NCBI GenBank assembly: GCA_037783545.1
Contig: JBBELK010000004.1
Coordinates: 868,001 to 932,000, forward strand
Source: Henricia sp. BOLD:AAB3569
Taxonomy: Eukaryota; Echinodermata; Asteroidea; Spinulosida; Echinasteridae
Length of the DNA: 64,000 nucleotides
Direction of reading: 5' to 3'
Positions within the stretch are counted from its first letter, which is position 1. Each line of letters starts with the position of its first letter. Below, piece after piece: positions 34,967 to 49,900 of this stretch. A program made the position numbers and the translations under genes. The notes under the pieces were generated by a model. That model did no database searches and was not told where the DNA came from. It saw only the letters and a program-made list of their open reading frames with translations.

Positions 34967-37900
34967 GTAAGTTACTATGCTTACTTTTATTGTGCATACT
35001 GGTACATGCAACAGTGATTTAGCCCACCAGATAAAAGTTTCAGATTTTATACAAATCCTGCGTAGCAAAGGCATCACGCATGAAAATGTGGTGACAGTTC
35101 AAGTGCACCAAATCAAAGGATCAAGGGCAACGGAGTCGGCTGACTTAGTTAAAATTAGTTGTGGCGTGTGGGTTACCGTGGCCGAGTGTGGGTTACCGTG
35201 GCCGAGAGTGGGTTTAATACCGTGGCTGAGTGTGGGTTACCTTCTTAGAGCAAGTTAAAATTATTTCTTTAAATATGAGAGAAGATAAAAGCATTTGCAG
35301 GAAAAGATTACTTTGATTGCCAAAATAGGCTCAAGATCTGAGAAAAAACCAAATACTTTACATTTCACCCTTATTTTTTTGGTTCAGCATGTACTGTCAA
35401 GATAGGCGGTGCATACCCTGCGGGGATTGTCCAGACCCCTTCACTTTAGCTGCACAGGGCCATAAAGAGATGTTTCTCGTCGCAGAGTGTATTTATGGAG
35501 GCTCATGTCCAAAAAGCTGTGGGAATGGTCATATCTCCCTGCCGATAGCCAATGATTCCCTCTGTAGATGTTTTGATGTTATACCACCTACTCCAGGTAC
35601 GTTATACAGTCGTGGCTAAACGTTTAAGACCATCTTTGAGAAAAGTACATTTGTTACCACCGCACAGTAATTTCTGTATAAACCGTATCGAAAAGCCGCC
35701 ATTTCGTGGGGCACCTTTTGTTACTTAAACCGTTCAACAATGGAAGCACAATATGTGTAACCATGCATGTCCTCAAGAAATGAAGAAACTGCCCCACGAA
35801 ATGTCGGCTATTCGATACGGTCTATTATGTTGCATTTCTCTTGGTTTGAAAATGGGTTAAAAAACGTCGCTCATGGAAGTACAGAGGGCATGCAAGTTGT
35901 AAATTCATTAAACCTGTACCAGAAATTAATTTTTATGAGATGCTGCTAACATTCTCTTTTTTAGTTGAAGTTTGTTTACAGTTATTTGTACTTGGATTTC
36001 ATCTGTGCAAAATTTTGCCGATTCACAAATTGAACCGTTTCACTCAAAAAGGTGACATTCAATCATCACCATACTGAATTCCTTGGATGTCCTTAATTAC
36101 TGGGCTTAACATGGCTAAAGTACGTGTACTCATGCATGCCCATCCACTTGGTGAATTTTACTAAATAAAAAAGGTTGTCTACTGTGGGCCTTAAAAGCAG
36201 TTAGCCCTGACTGTGATCTCGTCCAGTACACCATACTATAAACCTTTATCATGGTGAGGCTATTTTCCCTATTTCCCTACTAAAATCAACGTAACCGAAG
36301 TAAGGCTTGCAGGAAAAAATAGTTTGACCCCGTGTTGAAATTGTGGTGTGTGCATCACAAGGACAATGGCACACGCATAGCGCGATCATGCAAAGGACAA
36401 CAGTAATTTAGACGCGCTATCACGCGCAGAGGCACGGTGGATTGTACAGGGAACAAGGCTAAGATGGCTGTACCGTGATAAAGGTCTATTACCGGTATGT
36501 TTTACATGGCACTCTCCAATGCATGTCTTCACATTCTTACTTTGCATGTCACACCCCCACAGTGCCCACTGAAGCTACCTGTAGGGAGGGCTGTAACCAT
36601 GGTAACTGTGAAATCCCAGGGAAGTGCAAGTAAGTATAATGAGATACCAGCATACATGTATATGCAGTGCCTAATGTTCTAAATGAATGACAGTTTGGAA
36701 CAGCAGGCAATTAGTGCTCCATGCATGTTTTTGTGTTAAATGATTGGCAAAAAAAAATAGATTGTCTGGAGACAACTTTTAAAAAAAATTCTCCCACGAA
36801 GGTAAAAATTTACAAGAAAAAAACAAACATGTGGTGTTTGTTACCATTGATATAAATCCTTTTAGTCGCGTTTTTCTTGTCAACTCGTCAAGTAAAATTT
36901 TGGGTAGCTAAAAATGATGTATTGGGGCTTTAAAGCAGCCTGGTTAGCCAAACATTTTACTTCACAAGTTGACAAGAAAAACCAGACAAAAAGTGTTGAT
37001 AGGAATGGTAACAAACCTCACATGATTTAAAAAAAAAATACCTGGTCTCCAGACAAATTTGTTTACCATTTAATCAATAAAAAAAAACATGCATGGATTT
37101 TTCAGATTTTTGATATTTTTCCAAAATTATTCTTTAGTTATGTAACGCTGTTGTTCCTGTTTTTAAAAGTTTTCCAATCATGTAATCTGTCTTTAATTCC
37201 TTGCAATTTAGCTGTGAAGATGGTTGGAAGGGAGAGTTGTGTGACCAGTGCTCCCCGGACTGTGTGCACGGACATTGCAACTCCACATCAGGCCAGTGTC
37301 TCTGCTTGCCAGGCTGGGGAGGAACTGTGTGTGACCAAGGTATTGTGATTGTTTAGCTTCTCTGTTGTTTAAGTTTCTAATTCTTGTGCAGAAAAATATA
37401 ATTTCCCCTCAACTATTTAGGGATGGCGGTTTTTGTTGTTTTGGTATTTGCCTCCATTCCGACTTTTTTTAAACATTTTGTTTAGCCAGAAGTACAGCTT
37501 TTCGACTCGCTTTTAAAGGATGTGAGTCTTTCCACGGTAAAGGGGGCATTTTGGCAACACAGACCATATTTTCCAGGAAATACCTTTGTCTGGTCTCGAA
37601 ATAAAAGAAGTTTCAGTTGTTCTGAAGAGATAACTTAGGCCCAAAAAGGGTTACAAATAATGTGACAACATGCCTTTCTAAAAACCTTGTGTACAAATTT
37701 CCAATATACACTCATAACCGGGACGGCCTAAAATGTAACACAAGTGTCCGTCCCGGTTACTAGCGTATATTGGAAATTTGTACACAGGGTTTTTTAGAAA
37801 GGCATGTTGTCACACTATTTGTAACCCTCTTTGGGCCTAAGTTATCTCTTCAGAACAACTAAAACTTATTTCTTTTATTTTAAGACCAGACAAAGGTATT

Positions 37901-40900
37901 TCCTCAAATGTGGTCTGTGTTGCCAAAATGCCCCTTTTACTGTGCAAATATTGGAAGAAAACTACCACTGGTATGGTGTCTCATTGCCATGGAAATCAAA
38001 TTACCAAATAGGGGTTGATAGTAAAATCATATGGTCCTTATTGGGACATGTTTGAACCTCGATACATGTATACCTCCGGCGCACTGGGCAGTTTTACTCT
38101 GTGGTTCTAAACTGTAGTTGTACTTTTTGAGGCCCAGTGGAATTTTCCCCCTCAGGTTTTCCTAATATTCTTTCACAGGAAAGTGTTGCTTTTGCATGAA
38201 AATTTCCCTTGCATGATCCACAGGAACCCAGTATTATTGCATGTGTACCCTCCGACAGTCTCACATTGTGCAAGTAAATTGACATCTGCATGGCAATAAT
38301 AAGGTACTGTACTTAACTGATTAATTTCATGCAAAATGCAGAACCACCACATGCCAATTTCATGTAGTGCATAGCATTGCCCATCTCTTAACAAGATGCT
38401 GTTTACTAATGTACGGTATGTGGACCCTGCACCACAAGGCGTTGATTATTCAAATATTCGAATAGCATTTTACCAAATCGAATATTCGGTATACATGTGC
38501 TTTTACCGCTCCAAACCAAACATGTCTTTAAGCTAGGAAGAAGTAAACAAAACATTTTCCCGAAACGGTTGCTTTGATGTCATATAATTTGCGTCCAACC
38601 ACGAGCCCGGTGTACAAGGGCCGACGATAATTTCTGCAAAAACCTCTTTGGGCGAGAGACTGCTATGCAAACAACAAGAAATCTATGGTTTGAGCACAGA
38701 TTATTGTTTGAGGCGACAAATTCGGCAATAAAAAGGCTGCTGTATTCCTGTGAGTTCGGAGGTGCCCAAATCAATTAATTTCATGGCAAACTTTTTTTGT
38801 CAAAATCTCAAAAAAAATTAACGCATCAAATAATCGATCGAAAAAAAAAAGTTTGGGTTTTCCATTTAGCATACATTAGGCCCATATAAGCTGGTTAAAT
38901 GTATTTAGAAACCTTGGTCCATGTACATGTACATGTACATGTACGTACATGTACATGTACCTTCCTGGAGGTTTCTGCTGAACATTTTCACAAATTGGAA
39001 TTTGTACCCATGGGCATGCCAAACATGCATGTACTGTGATACATACAAATCGTCGGTCGCACCACGAAGTGGCGTATCCGCGAACGCAGTAGTAAAACTT
39101 TGTTTTGAGAAAATCGCTTTTGAAGTTGGTCACTTTTTAAAACTCCAACTTCGCCGGTTATTCTATGAAAAGCCGTTAGTCTTTTTAGGTGATACTTTTT
39201 AGTATGAGTTAAATGACGTAAAAATATACTTTTTTGTTGTATTGATTGTCTAATTAAAGAACACTTTAGCTTAAAACTTATTCGTCACTTCGTGAAAAAG
39301 AAAAATGCCGACCATGCGTGATTTGCCACAGAATTCGCCCCCTGTCTGTATTTCTCTGCGCGCGTAATATTTACAACGTCGCCCTAGCGCGTGGCATTTT
39401 CACGAAGTGGCGTATTGCGATACGCCACTTCGTGAAAAAGCAATTCATGCACATACCATCTTTTTCAATGAGTGGCGTATCACGATACGCCACTTCGTGA
39501 AAAAGTAAATTTGCAAACCCATTAGTTACGTGGTTTAAGGCAACTTCTGTAATTAAAAAAATACAAATTGTCAAGTCTCGTAACCTTGCATAAATGTTTA
39601 GGACACAAAATAAAGTCAAATTATACCAAAAACAGAAATTGCAAAAAAAATGTTTTTTTCACGGATACGCCACTTCGTGGTGCGACCGACGAAATGTACA
39701 TGTACATCTACAATGTACATGTATGTACAGTACATTATGTACAGCACATTATGTACAGCACATTATGTACAGCATGCATGCATTAATTCCTTCCTATATG
39801 TACGGTATGTTATCATTGTCAATCATTAATCCAGAATCAACGCATGTCATTTCGGCATACATGTAAATGCATTTAAAGGCACATACCAGTACATGTTTGT
39901 AATTATCTCTGCTATGGCATGGTGAATAGCTGAGCTAATTTGCTTGCACTTTATTAACAAAATTTATTTAGTTGAATTAAGTACAGCTGTAGGCTTATGT
40001 CATTGTTTGTCATTGCCTATCAAATGCAAATTAGATGTTTAACTGCATAATGAACATTACATTTCAATAAACAACTTTGTAACATTAATACATGTGACGT
40101 AGCAGATCACCACGTCATCTGTGACAATTATGCATGCATGCGAGACTGCTGTTTACATTTTTTCCTGTCATTTTTTTTACAGTTTTACAATTCAAGTAAC
40201 TAAAATTTTAAATCTATTGCGCTGTTTTGTTGCATTTTATCAGGTGCATCATAATAAAGTAGTCTCGGCAGCAAATTTGTCGCACCAATATTAAAAAAGT
40301 ATGTTTTTTTTTGTGGTAATTTGTCACAAATTGCCAATGTAAATTAAAGTTCAAGAAGAACAATAGGGGCATGCACATAGATATTTACATACTCACAATA
40401 AGTTAGGGAAATTGTGGGGTGTACTCGGATATTTAATTGAGGGTAGGAATTCTGCTTAAATGATTTTGTATATGATTAGACAATTGTATCTGCATGACAG
40501 ACACAGCTTGTCATAGGAATAAGTGAAAACAGTCATTTAAAAAAAAGAAATCCAAAATTGAACCACACCAATATCCCTAACTTACTATGAGTAGTGTATA
40601 CTTTGTGCATTACAAACTCGCTTAATACATAAACAATCCCTCTAAAGCTTTGGCACAGTGCATGCTAATTATAACCTCGTAGTGAATAATATTCCGTGGA
40701 GATGGGTACCAGCAAATACGGTTGGGGAAACCCAGCTAGTTGCTGGGGGTAGACCTGCAATGGACTGGCATCCGATCCAGGAGGATCAGTACATGTAGCA
40801 TTGGTCCTAGTCACTCCATGCCACGGAAACCGGGGATGAGTACCGGCCGTATGAGCCAATATTAGAGAGGTTTCGCACCGTCACGATTACCGATACTGAT

Positions 40901-43900
40901 ACGCCATGACTTTATGCGCTTCGTGTGACGCGTGTTTTCATATGCGTTGAATACGGTTATCGGCCTTCATACGGGTAGTATAAAAACAGATACATGTACC
41001 GGTTATGCAGATTTTTCGCTTTATCTGTGATGGATTAATAAATTGTATGCATTTGGTTTCCTTTGATGTATAATCCGTGAATATAGATCAAATTTAATGT
41101 GTGATGCCCACGCGAAAGCAAGGAAAATCTGTTGAAAACAAAGCCAAGCGCAGAGAAGATTTAGCAGATATGTACACATACATTCACACAGTGCGAAACC
41201 CAGTTCAGTGTGTGCATCGACGTGAATGGTTACCGTTATCATATCCGTATTCGTAACCGTATTCGTCACCCTGCGAAACCTCTCTATTGGCTCGTAAACG
41301 ACCTACCTACCTAACTAGTGAATAATATTCCACCCAAAAAAGCAGTATCTGAAATAGAAAACAGTTTTCGCTGAAAATGGTTTCTGTCTAAATACTTGCT
41401 GTGGCTTTTGACAGTATCTCATTTTGTGATGACACCACGCATGTACACATGTAGGTGGGTGCATACCCATGAAATGTGAACCACTCGCTTGGTGCAAAAA
41501 CCATGTATAATAGACCGATCCAGTAAGCTCCGCCCATTTAGAAATTCCCTAGCAACATGCCACACGTGCAATGCACGTGTGCAGTAGAGTCGCGTGGCCG
41601 TGCCGTGCGTCAGCGTCAGCGCGTAATGAAACACGCACACGCACACAGAAACTGCACCCTCGAAAGCAAAATGTGCACTTAAGTATCCGGTCGTATGCGT
41701 GCACGTACAACACGTGTAACGCGCGCCGTCGAACAAAAACATCTCGACACACATCTGGAACGAAGTGAATGCACAACTTAGCAAAACGACATGCTAATTT
41801 TTTTCACGTTTACACAAAAACACGTTTATGAAGGGATTAAAAGTAGGTTAGGATAGTCTTATACAATCCGTTTTAAACCCGCTAGGCCTCCTCTGCGCTG
41901 ATAACAATGATGTTTATGGTGTTTTTGCGTCACTCGTGCTGCATTTGCCGTAACTCTGTGCACAAAATTTTGAGGACTTGGGTAACCAAAGTGGAGATCC
42001 GCTTTTTGGTTACCTGAACCTGAGGCTGTGATTGGTCAATTCCAAAATGGGCGGAGCTTACTGGATCGGTCTATTGTCTGTACCTACAGCTATCGAGGGG
42101 ATGCAATTGCTAATCATGTCCTCCAAATCAGTTCTGTAAAGATGTTACCTGTTCATTGGGAATCTTAATATGCATTCCAAGTCTCATCTTTGTACTTGGC
42201 TTCAAATGCATACAGTCCAGTTGGCATGTTTCCAATCAGCATTATAAATTATATGAAACTGAATCAAGGGACATGGTTTAAAATTGCTTTTGTGTAATGT
42301 AATTTAATCCTTGTTTGTACATGGGATACATCCACAAAAACATTTGTTTGGCCTTTATAATGTTTACATTGGTACTTCCTGATTCACAGAACTTTTTGTT
42401 TAAGATGTGAACTTTAGTATAAATAAATATTTTTTCCTGGAGTACAAAATTATCAATGCCCTGCCTGTTTTGCTTCTACGCAGTGCGATATGGGTGACGC
42501 ATCCGGTGTGTTAACTTTTTGACTCCTGTCCAATGTTTTGTTTTCCCTCAACGAACTACATGTACATGTATATAGCACCCCCAAATTCACTTAAAGGGCC
42601 CCTGAAATGATTAATAACTTTATGCACAGTTTTTGCTGCATATGAAGGATTACTTGTGTAGAAAGATAATACTACGATTCATTTTGATGCCCCATGAATA
42701 AAAAGTGGCATTTTCATCTTTGAAAATTTCTTCACATAAACTCACAGAAAGAGGGCGCTGTTTGTGGCATGTCACTTTAGGAACACACAGCAGAAAAGCA
42801 AAGAAAAAACATAAGACTTCAAACTGGAATTGTGGAAAAATGCTGCGGTTTCAAGCCTTAGTTTTTTTCATGGTTTGCAATATGTAAAACAAACCTAGAC
42901 TGTCATGGGTTACAAAAGTTTCAGCAAGTTGAAGACAATTGTGGAAACATTTGTGCACAGTTGAATGAGATTTTTCTGTGTTTTCCACTTTGCTCGTGCA
43001 TATGTAAATTCCATTCGCATAAAAATCAAAAACCTTTATTTTAACCCCCAAACAACTTCCAAGTAGGGTTTTTATTATTGTAATTAATGGACTAGTTCCA
43101 TAGCACAGATTTCATTGATAAAAACACCATTTCACGGGCTCTTTAAAGGCACAGGCTCGTCAGCAATGCGCGCACGCGCCAAATTCGTGCCATGAAATAC
43201 GCAGTTCCATGCTTTTGCTATGGAGCTGCGTATTTCGTGGCACGAATTTGGCGCGCGCGTATTGCTGACTAGCCCAGGTACCTTTAACAGACTGTGCTTT
43301 TGAGACACGTCTATCAATTTTGTTTTTAAAATTTTGTTTTAAAGACCATAGTGTATTGTAATGTGAAAGCCCACAACCAGAGAAGCACTCTGCTAAAAGT
43401 ACAATGCATTTGCTGCACACCTGGGACACATTTCTGAGAGATCACGGACAAGCAAATTCCATTTTGTTGTTAAACATTTTAACTCATGGTCTGAAGGTCT
43501 TGTTTTCTGACCATTGGTCTCATCGTGGACCCCTAGGTCTTGGTCTGTCTCAAACCTCCTGGGGCCAATTTTATGGTGTGTTTAGCACAAAAATGTGCGT
43601 AATCGAAAATGCGTTTGCAGTCAAAATCTTATGTGATGTGTATTACAACTGACGTGGTGTTCTGCTTTTCTTGCTAAGAACACAAGTTGACATACAATTT
43701 TGACTGTTAACCCATTTTTATAAAGCAAACAAATTTTTGATTAAGCAAATTTTTCTGCGAAACAGTTTTATGAATTTGGCACCTGGTACATGTAGCACTA
43801 TCTGGAATCGTAAATTACATGTTAGATAAACATCCCCAGCTCTGAGTAGACAGTGATACATCGGGTAAAGGCCCGTCTACACGGGCCAACATTTGTTGGC

Positions 43901-46900
43901 CAACATGTGTCCGACGATATTGGCCGACCAAAAGTTGGATGGTGTGGACGCCACTCCAGACAACGTCCAACATCATCCAACATGTTGGAACATGTTGGAG
44001 CATGCAGGTATCGCCTATAACTTTGTTGGAGGAAACGGGCCAATAGCAGAGTAGAACGCCTGTCACATGAAGGCAGCAGCCAACCGCAGTTGGGAGCGCG
44101 TGTGGTCTAGTGGGTATGAAGCGGGACTCCCAATCAGAGGTTGGGGGTTCAAGCCCCACTTCGACCAACGTGTCTGTGTCCCTGGGCAAGGCACTTAATC
44201 CCAGTTGCCTCGTCAACCCAAGCGATATATGGGAAGCTGTTAAGGGGAATGCCACAATCTAACTGCTGATAGGGTTGTGCGCCTGACCAGCAGCTACCTA
44301 GTTGAAGCGAAATGGTTCTGGTGATTCCCTGATGGCAGCGGTAATAATGGTAACAGCGCCTTGAGCACCCTGCAGGGTGGATATGTGCGCTATACAAATC
44401 TAATCATTATTATTATTATTATTAGTTGTGATATTTTGGACATGTTGGGTGGTGTGGTCGAGCGCATGTAACGCTTAACAAATTCCAACTTTATGTTGGA
44501 CCTTGTTGGCCAACAAATGTTGGCTCTTGTAGACGGGCCTTAAGGGTAAAAACAAACATTCATTAACATTCATTCTCCCCAATGCTAAATCACCTTCACT
44601 CATCCCCAACATATGGTTTATAAAATTTGTTTGGCAAGAAGAATTCCCCGTCCAATGAATAACACCGATTTCCTATTTTAATCTTTGCAGATATTAGTTT
44701 CTGTGCCAACAACCAACCTTGTAAGAATGGGGGTACTTGCGTAAATACGGAAGCAGGAGGATACAACTGTCAGTGTTCGGAAGACTTCGAAGGCACCAAC
44801 TGTGAAACTGGTGAATTTATGCAAATTTATAGAAATGTTTTCTTTTGTAACAAGGAATTATGTAATTTATTATTACTTCTCTCTAGTACTGAAACCAAGG
44901 ATTCCTCGAAAGTGCCCATTGCACTGTCGCTCGCAAGCGTGAGGAAACCCACGAGGAGAAGACGATAAATTAGAAATGGCCAGAGACACCGGGGAATCCC
45001 CTTGCTCTTCACGAAAGAATGCTCTGGGATCTTTAAAGTGCGTTACCTAACACACTGGACTAATGGCTTTACATACCTTCCGAAGGATGGAGCCAAGTGC
45101 CTTGCTCAAGGGCACAGGGACTCCAGCCGGGTGTCGAACCTGCAACCCCAAGTTTTCACCCGAGTATTGCGAGCCAGTGACCCAAACCACTCGGCCATGG
45201 TACCCCACGGGTTCCAGAAAAGTTGTGGCTTTAGTATATCTTACATGTATGGGCAAAATTTCATAAAACTCGTAAACACACATGTGCTGCTAAGGGTTGA
45301 TTCACACTGGGGCTTTTTGCTCGTACCGGTAAATGCGACGCGCATCGCTTTGAGAAAAAGCAGCGTAAAGTAAATTTGGAGTAAAACGACGCACTGAAAA
45401 TCACAGAATCCCAAGAATGTTTTCTGCCCGAATCGATTTTCTGGTTTTCAGTGCATTTATTTCTTCTAAGGGAAACACATTCTGTGGGTCGAAGAAATAA
45501 AGTTTGAAAGAATTTTCTACAGGAGTGGTATAAACCGAACCAAAATGGACTAGTCCATGTGGAAGCAAAAAGGTTAGTGTCATCACTGCACTGCTTTATG
45601 TAACCGGATAAATAAGTTTACAAAACATCATCAGTGATTATTTTTGGACGATATCCTTGAAAATATATGGATTGAGAGCGCGAATTTGCAGAATGGTAAT
45701 GAGAAAATATGGTTAATTCTCAAAATTAGGGGTCCAAACATGCTTTTAAAGATTTTCAGTTTTTTTAGTGATTGAAAGTGGTTTCCCAGCAGAAAATATT
45801 TATTTTTCTTTCCACAAGCGCCACTTAAATGTTTGTGTGTGGATAAAGCATCCAGGTTAATGCAAAATTGTTCTACAGCCATTTTTCATTGGCGTATGTA
45901 ACCCGGGACACCAAATTCCTATTCAATATCATGGAACAAATTATGAGCCTTTATGGTCTTTTGTTTCGAATATTTGACAGTAATCAGAGGACGAAATATT
46001 CAAGAAAATGATGCTGTCCCCTATTATCACAAGCAACAGTCTACTGCTGAGAATTTGTGATCATGAGTGGCAATTTTTGAAGCTCGGGGTGTCGTACGTA
46101 ACTGGGACACGAAATGCTTTGGACCCCTAATTTTGGGAATTATCCATATGGCAAATGATATTGTATGAAACGCCCATGGAGAAAAATGTGGAGTCAAAAA
46201 ATGTGATCTGGACACGCTTCTTTAACAAGTTGTGAAGGTGGAGTACCTGGTTGTGACAATTTTGTCTTTCTTTGGTTTTCTATAAATAGCAGTGAATCAG
46301 CATATGTGTGGATCAGAGAGTTGCCAACAGAATGAAACCTGTGTAGAGACAGAAGAGCCTGGTGTGTTTAAATGCCAGTGTCGGAAGGGATTCACAGGAG
46401 TAAAATGTGCCGTGAGTATTAAAGGTGAGTAAAAGACATGTAAAACTATGACACTTGGTTTGCATGTGTACATATGTGTGGTGGTCTGGGAAAACCCGTC
46501 CGAAGTCGCCACGTACATTTTGTAGTTATGGGCCGATTTACACAAAAAAAATCATTTTTGAAATTTTAGTTCCAAAGTGAAGTTATGGTATTTAAATTCC
46601 CTCTCAAAGTTTTTTTTCTGAAAAATCAAAGTGTAAAATGTAATTTGCGAGTGTTTTAAAACCCAACACAATTAGAAATAAGTAGAAAATGCCAACTTTG
46701 AAGCCTGATTTCTCTGTTTGTCTTTGAAAGGTCATAACTTTAGTTGTGGTTTGAATATTGAACTCATTTAAACTATTCTGAGATAAGTAAAGGGTGTATT
46801 ATTTGATTAAATGTTCAACAAGAATTGTAAAATTTTGACCATCCGACGGTTTTTTTCCAGACAGCCACACATATAGACTCTTGGAGAAGTTCTGAAATCA

Positions 46901-49900
46901 TTTTTTTCCCGCAGTCCTGTAGGACTGGTACATGGTAATATCATGCAAATTTGTCAACATTTTCACGGATCTACAGAGTGTTGGAAGGGGAGGGGGTGTC
47001 CTGGGCGGGTTGTCGAGGGCTGTAAAAGAGAGAAGATGGCTGCACCGTGAGAAAGGTCTATTAACAACCTCAGAGATTTATAGAGGTCTGAATTCAGGAT
47101 GCCTTCTTTAAAATCCGGGAATTTAGGTTGGCAGCTCTGAAGCCTTTGAACACTTTGATATGAGTAACGTTTGTCTGGTCAACCCATAAAGTTAAGATTC
47201 AGGTTCATTGCAAATATAACGTCGCTATAACGAACAAGGCGGTGTCCACAATAAATGTTCGGTATAGCGATCGTTCGTTATAGCGATTTACACATGTATA
47301 CAGCTGCATTCACGACTATCATACCTTTAATCGCTCATGTGATCGTCACACACCAAATGGAAACTCAAGTTTGACTGACAATTTCTCTCTTGTCATTTTC
47401 CTTGAATTTGGTATCGTTGGAAAGCCCTTTTATTCCTCTTTACAATAATGTCATTTATTTTGATTAAGCAATTGGGGGATGTGTAGCACAGCTGAATATG
47501 GGGGCGGGTGTAAAGTGAAATGTCACAAAATGCATTGCTATTATCAAAAAGTGTATTGACACAATCCCATCCCCCAAGCAAAAGGGGAATGCACTGTATG
47601 ACAATAGCAGTGAATTTTATGACATTTCACAATTTGAGGAGTTTCAAAGTAATGTCACTGCCCCCTGTCATGGTTGCCCGTGTAAAGGGTCTATTGCATT
47701 ATATCCAAGGGGTTGGGTGGGCTCGGGAAATAGGGGGTTGGGGGATTGGAGGGGGGGAGGGGGGGTGGAGGAGTTGTAGGTTAAGTGACGAAAAGCAATA
47801 TAATATTGACAAACTTCCAACATCACTTTTTGTTTTATTTTTGTTTTGATACCTTTCTTTTTACATTTTTCCCCTTGCAATGGGAAGTTCATTAACTATT
47901 AACTGCAAACGTGGCATTCATTAATCACTGGCCGATCTGAAAGCTCAGGGTGTCGTAGTACGTAACTGGGAAACGAAATGCTTTGGACCCCTTATTTTGG
48001 GAATTATCCATATGGCAAATTATATTGTATCAAACGCCCATGGGAAAAAATGTGGAGTCAAAAAATGTGATCTGGACACGCTTCTTTAACAAGTTGTGAA
48101 GGTGGAGTACCTGGTTGTGACAATTTTGTCTTTCTTTGGTTTTCTGTAAATAGCAGTGAGTCGGCATATGTGTGGATCAGAGACTTGCCAACAGAATGAA
48201 ACCTGTGTAGAGACAGAAGAGCCTGGTGTGTTTAAATGCCAGTGTCAAAAGGGATTCACTGGAGTAAAATGTGCCGTGACTATTAAACGTGAGTATACGA
48301 ACTGCCCCCAAAAAGACTTGTAAAACCACATGTATGACACTTGGTTTCGCATGTGTACATGTAGTACATTCTTGGACATTTCCGAAATCATTTTTGTTGC
48401 AGTCCTATAGACCATTCCCAGGACTCCTTCCCTGTACACGTCCGCCATTTCTGGGACGCTCTTTCTCCAGTGCATAGACTGTGTCTTTTACGTTGCTGTT
48501 AAATCGAACACTGCGCATCCATGATGCGTTCAACGCGCTCTTCGCACACACAGATTCACACTGAGCCTCCTTTGCGTGTGGTTGCCACGCGCGTCACTTT
48601 GATAAAAAGCGATGTGGAGGAATTTTGAATGAAACGATGCACTGAAAATCACTGAATTTTAAAAACACTTTCCATCCAAGCTAAATCCGTGGAAAGAATT
48701 TGGCCTGAAACAACGCACCGAAAAACACAGAATTAGCTTGGACATATTTTCATAATTCAGTGATTTTCAGTGCATCGTTTCACTTAAAATTCCCTCCACA
48801 TCGCTTTTTCTTAAAGACACGCGCGTCACAATTATGCGCATGCGAAAAGACTCAGTCTGAATTCACCATTACACCAAACGGGCAAGTTGTTCGAAGTGAC
48901 GACACAATGAGCATCATCACATAACGCATGTAGTTCATGCACTGACTGCGCCACAGCTATGGTGGACACACAGGGACGGTTTCCATGGTAATGGGAAAGG
49001 TCTGTAGGACTGGTGTATGTGGTGATATCGTATGTAAGAGGCCGTCCGAAGTTGTTAACATTTTCACGGATATACAGAGCGTTGGTAGGGGGTTGGGGGT
49101 TGAGGGAGGGCTTGGCCTGGGAGGGTTGTCGATGGCTGCGTAAGAATTTACATGCACTGTAAAATGTTGACATTTCACGGTATAGACAAAAAAGGTAAGA
49201 GTTGGGAAGTTGATCAGAATTTGTTTTCTTTAAAATGACTTAACTAGCATTGGAATGTGCAGATTTGATGGAAAAACCCAAAATTTTGAGTGGGAAATAT
49301 TTAAGATTTTGTGAGGAAACACTTGTCTTGAAAAATACGCTCTGTAGAACCGTGAAAATGTTTACAACTTTGGAGGGCCCCTGATACTTCAAAGCAAGCC
49401 TAGCTTTGGTTACGTTTATTTTAATTGGAGAAAAGGAAAGATGGCCGCAGCGTGATAAAGGTCTATAGACTGCCGAAGTGAATACGTCATCTTTTGTTAG
49501 TTGCCTAGGCAATGGCTCTACACTAAAAAGCACTGAACCGTGTCCCTGTGCTTTTGCAATGGTACTTTTTCCGACGGCCGTGATGTTTAGGGCCATTTAC
49601 CATGGCAACCTCAGAGATTTATATATGTTTGAATTTAGGATGCCCTCTTTAAAATCCGGCAATTTAATTTGGCCCGTAAGTAAAAAGCACTTGAAAAGAC
49701 CACAATGTATCGATTATGCAACAACTTGGGTAACCGATGGCTTTCCCTTCTATTCACTGGGAAAATAATGCCTGTCTCCAACCATTGATACGTAAATTAA
49801 AAGAAAGTGTTTTTTTAACTTATACGAGGCACTTTAGTTCAGCAAGGCGTTTGGCGCACCGTGTTCAGCACAAAATAGACCCAAACAATCGGGAGCCAAA

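Noticed and set aside
41419-41784. 121-codon minus-strand ORF
   Set aside because: It lies inside a MITE with 30-bp inverted ends and has no recognisable domain.
43815-44397. Minus-strand ORFs around 44 kb
   Set aside because: They are reverse readings of the SINE and the surrounding MITE.
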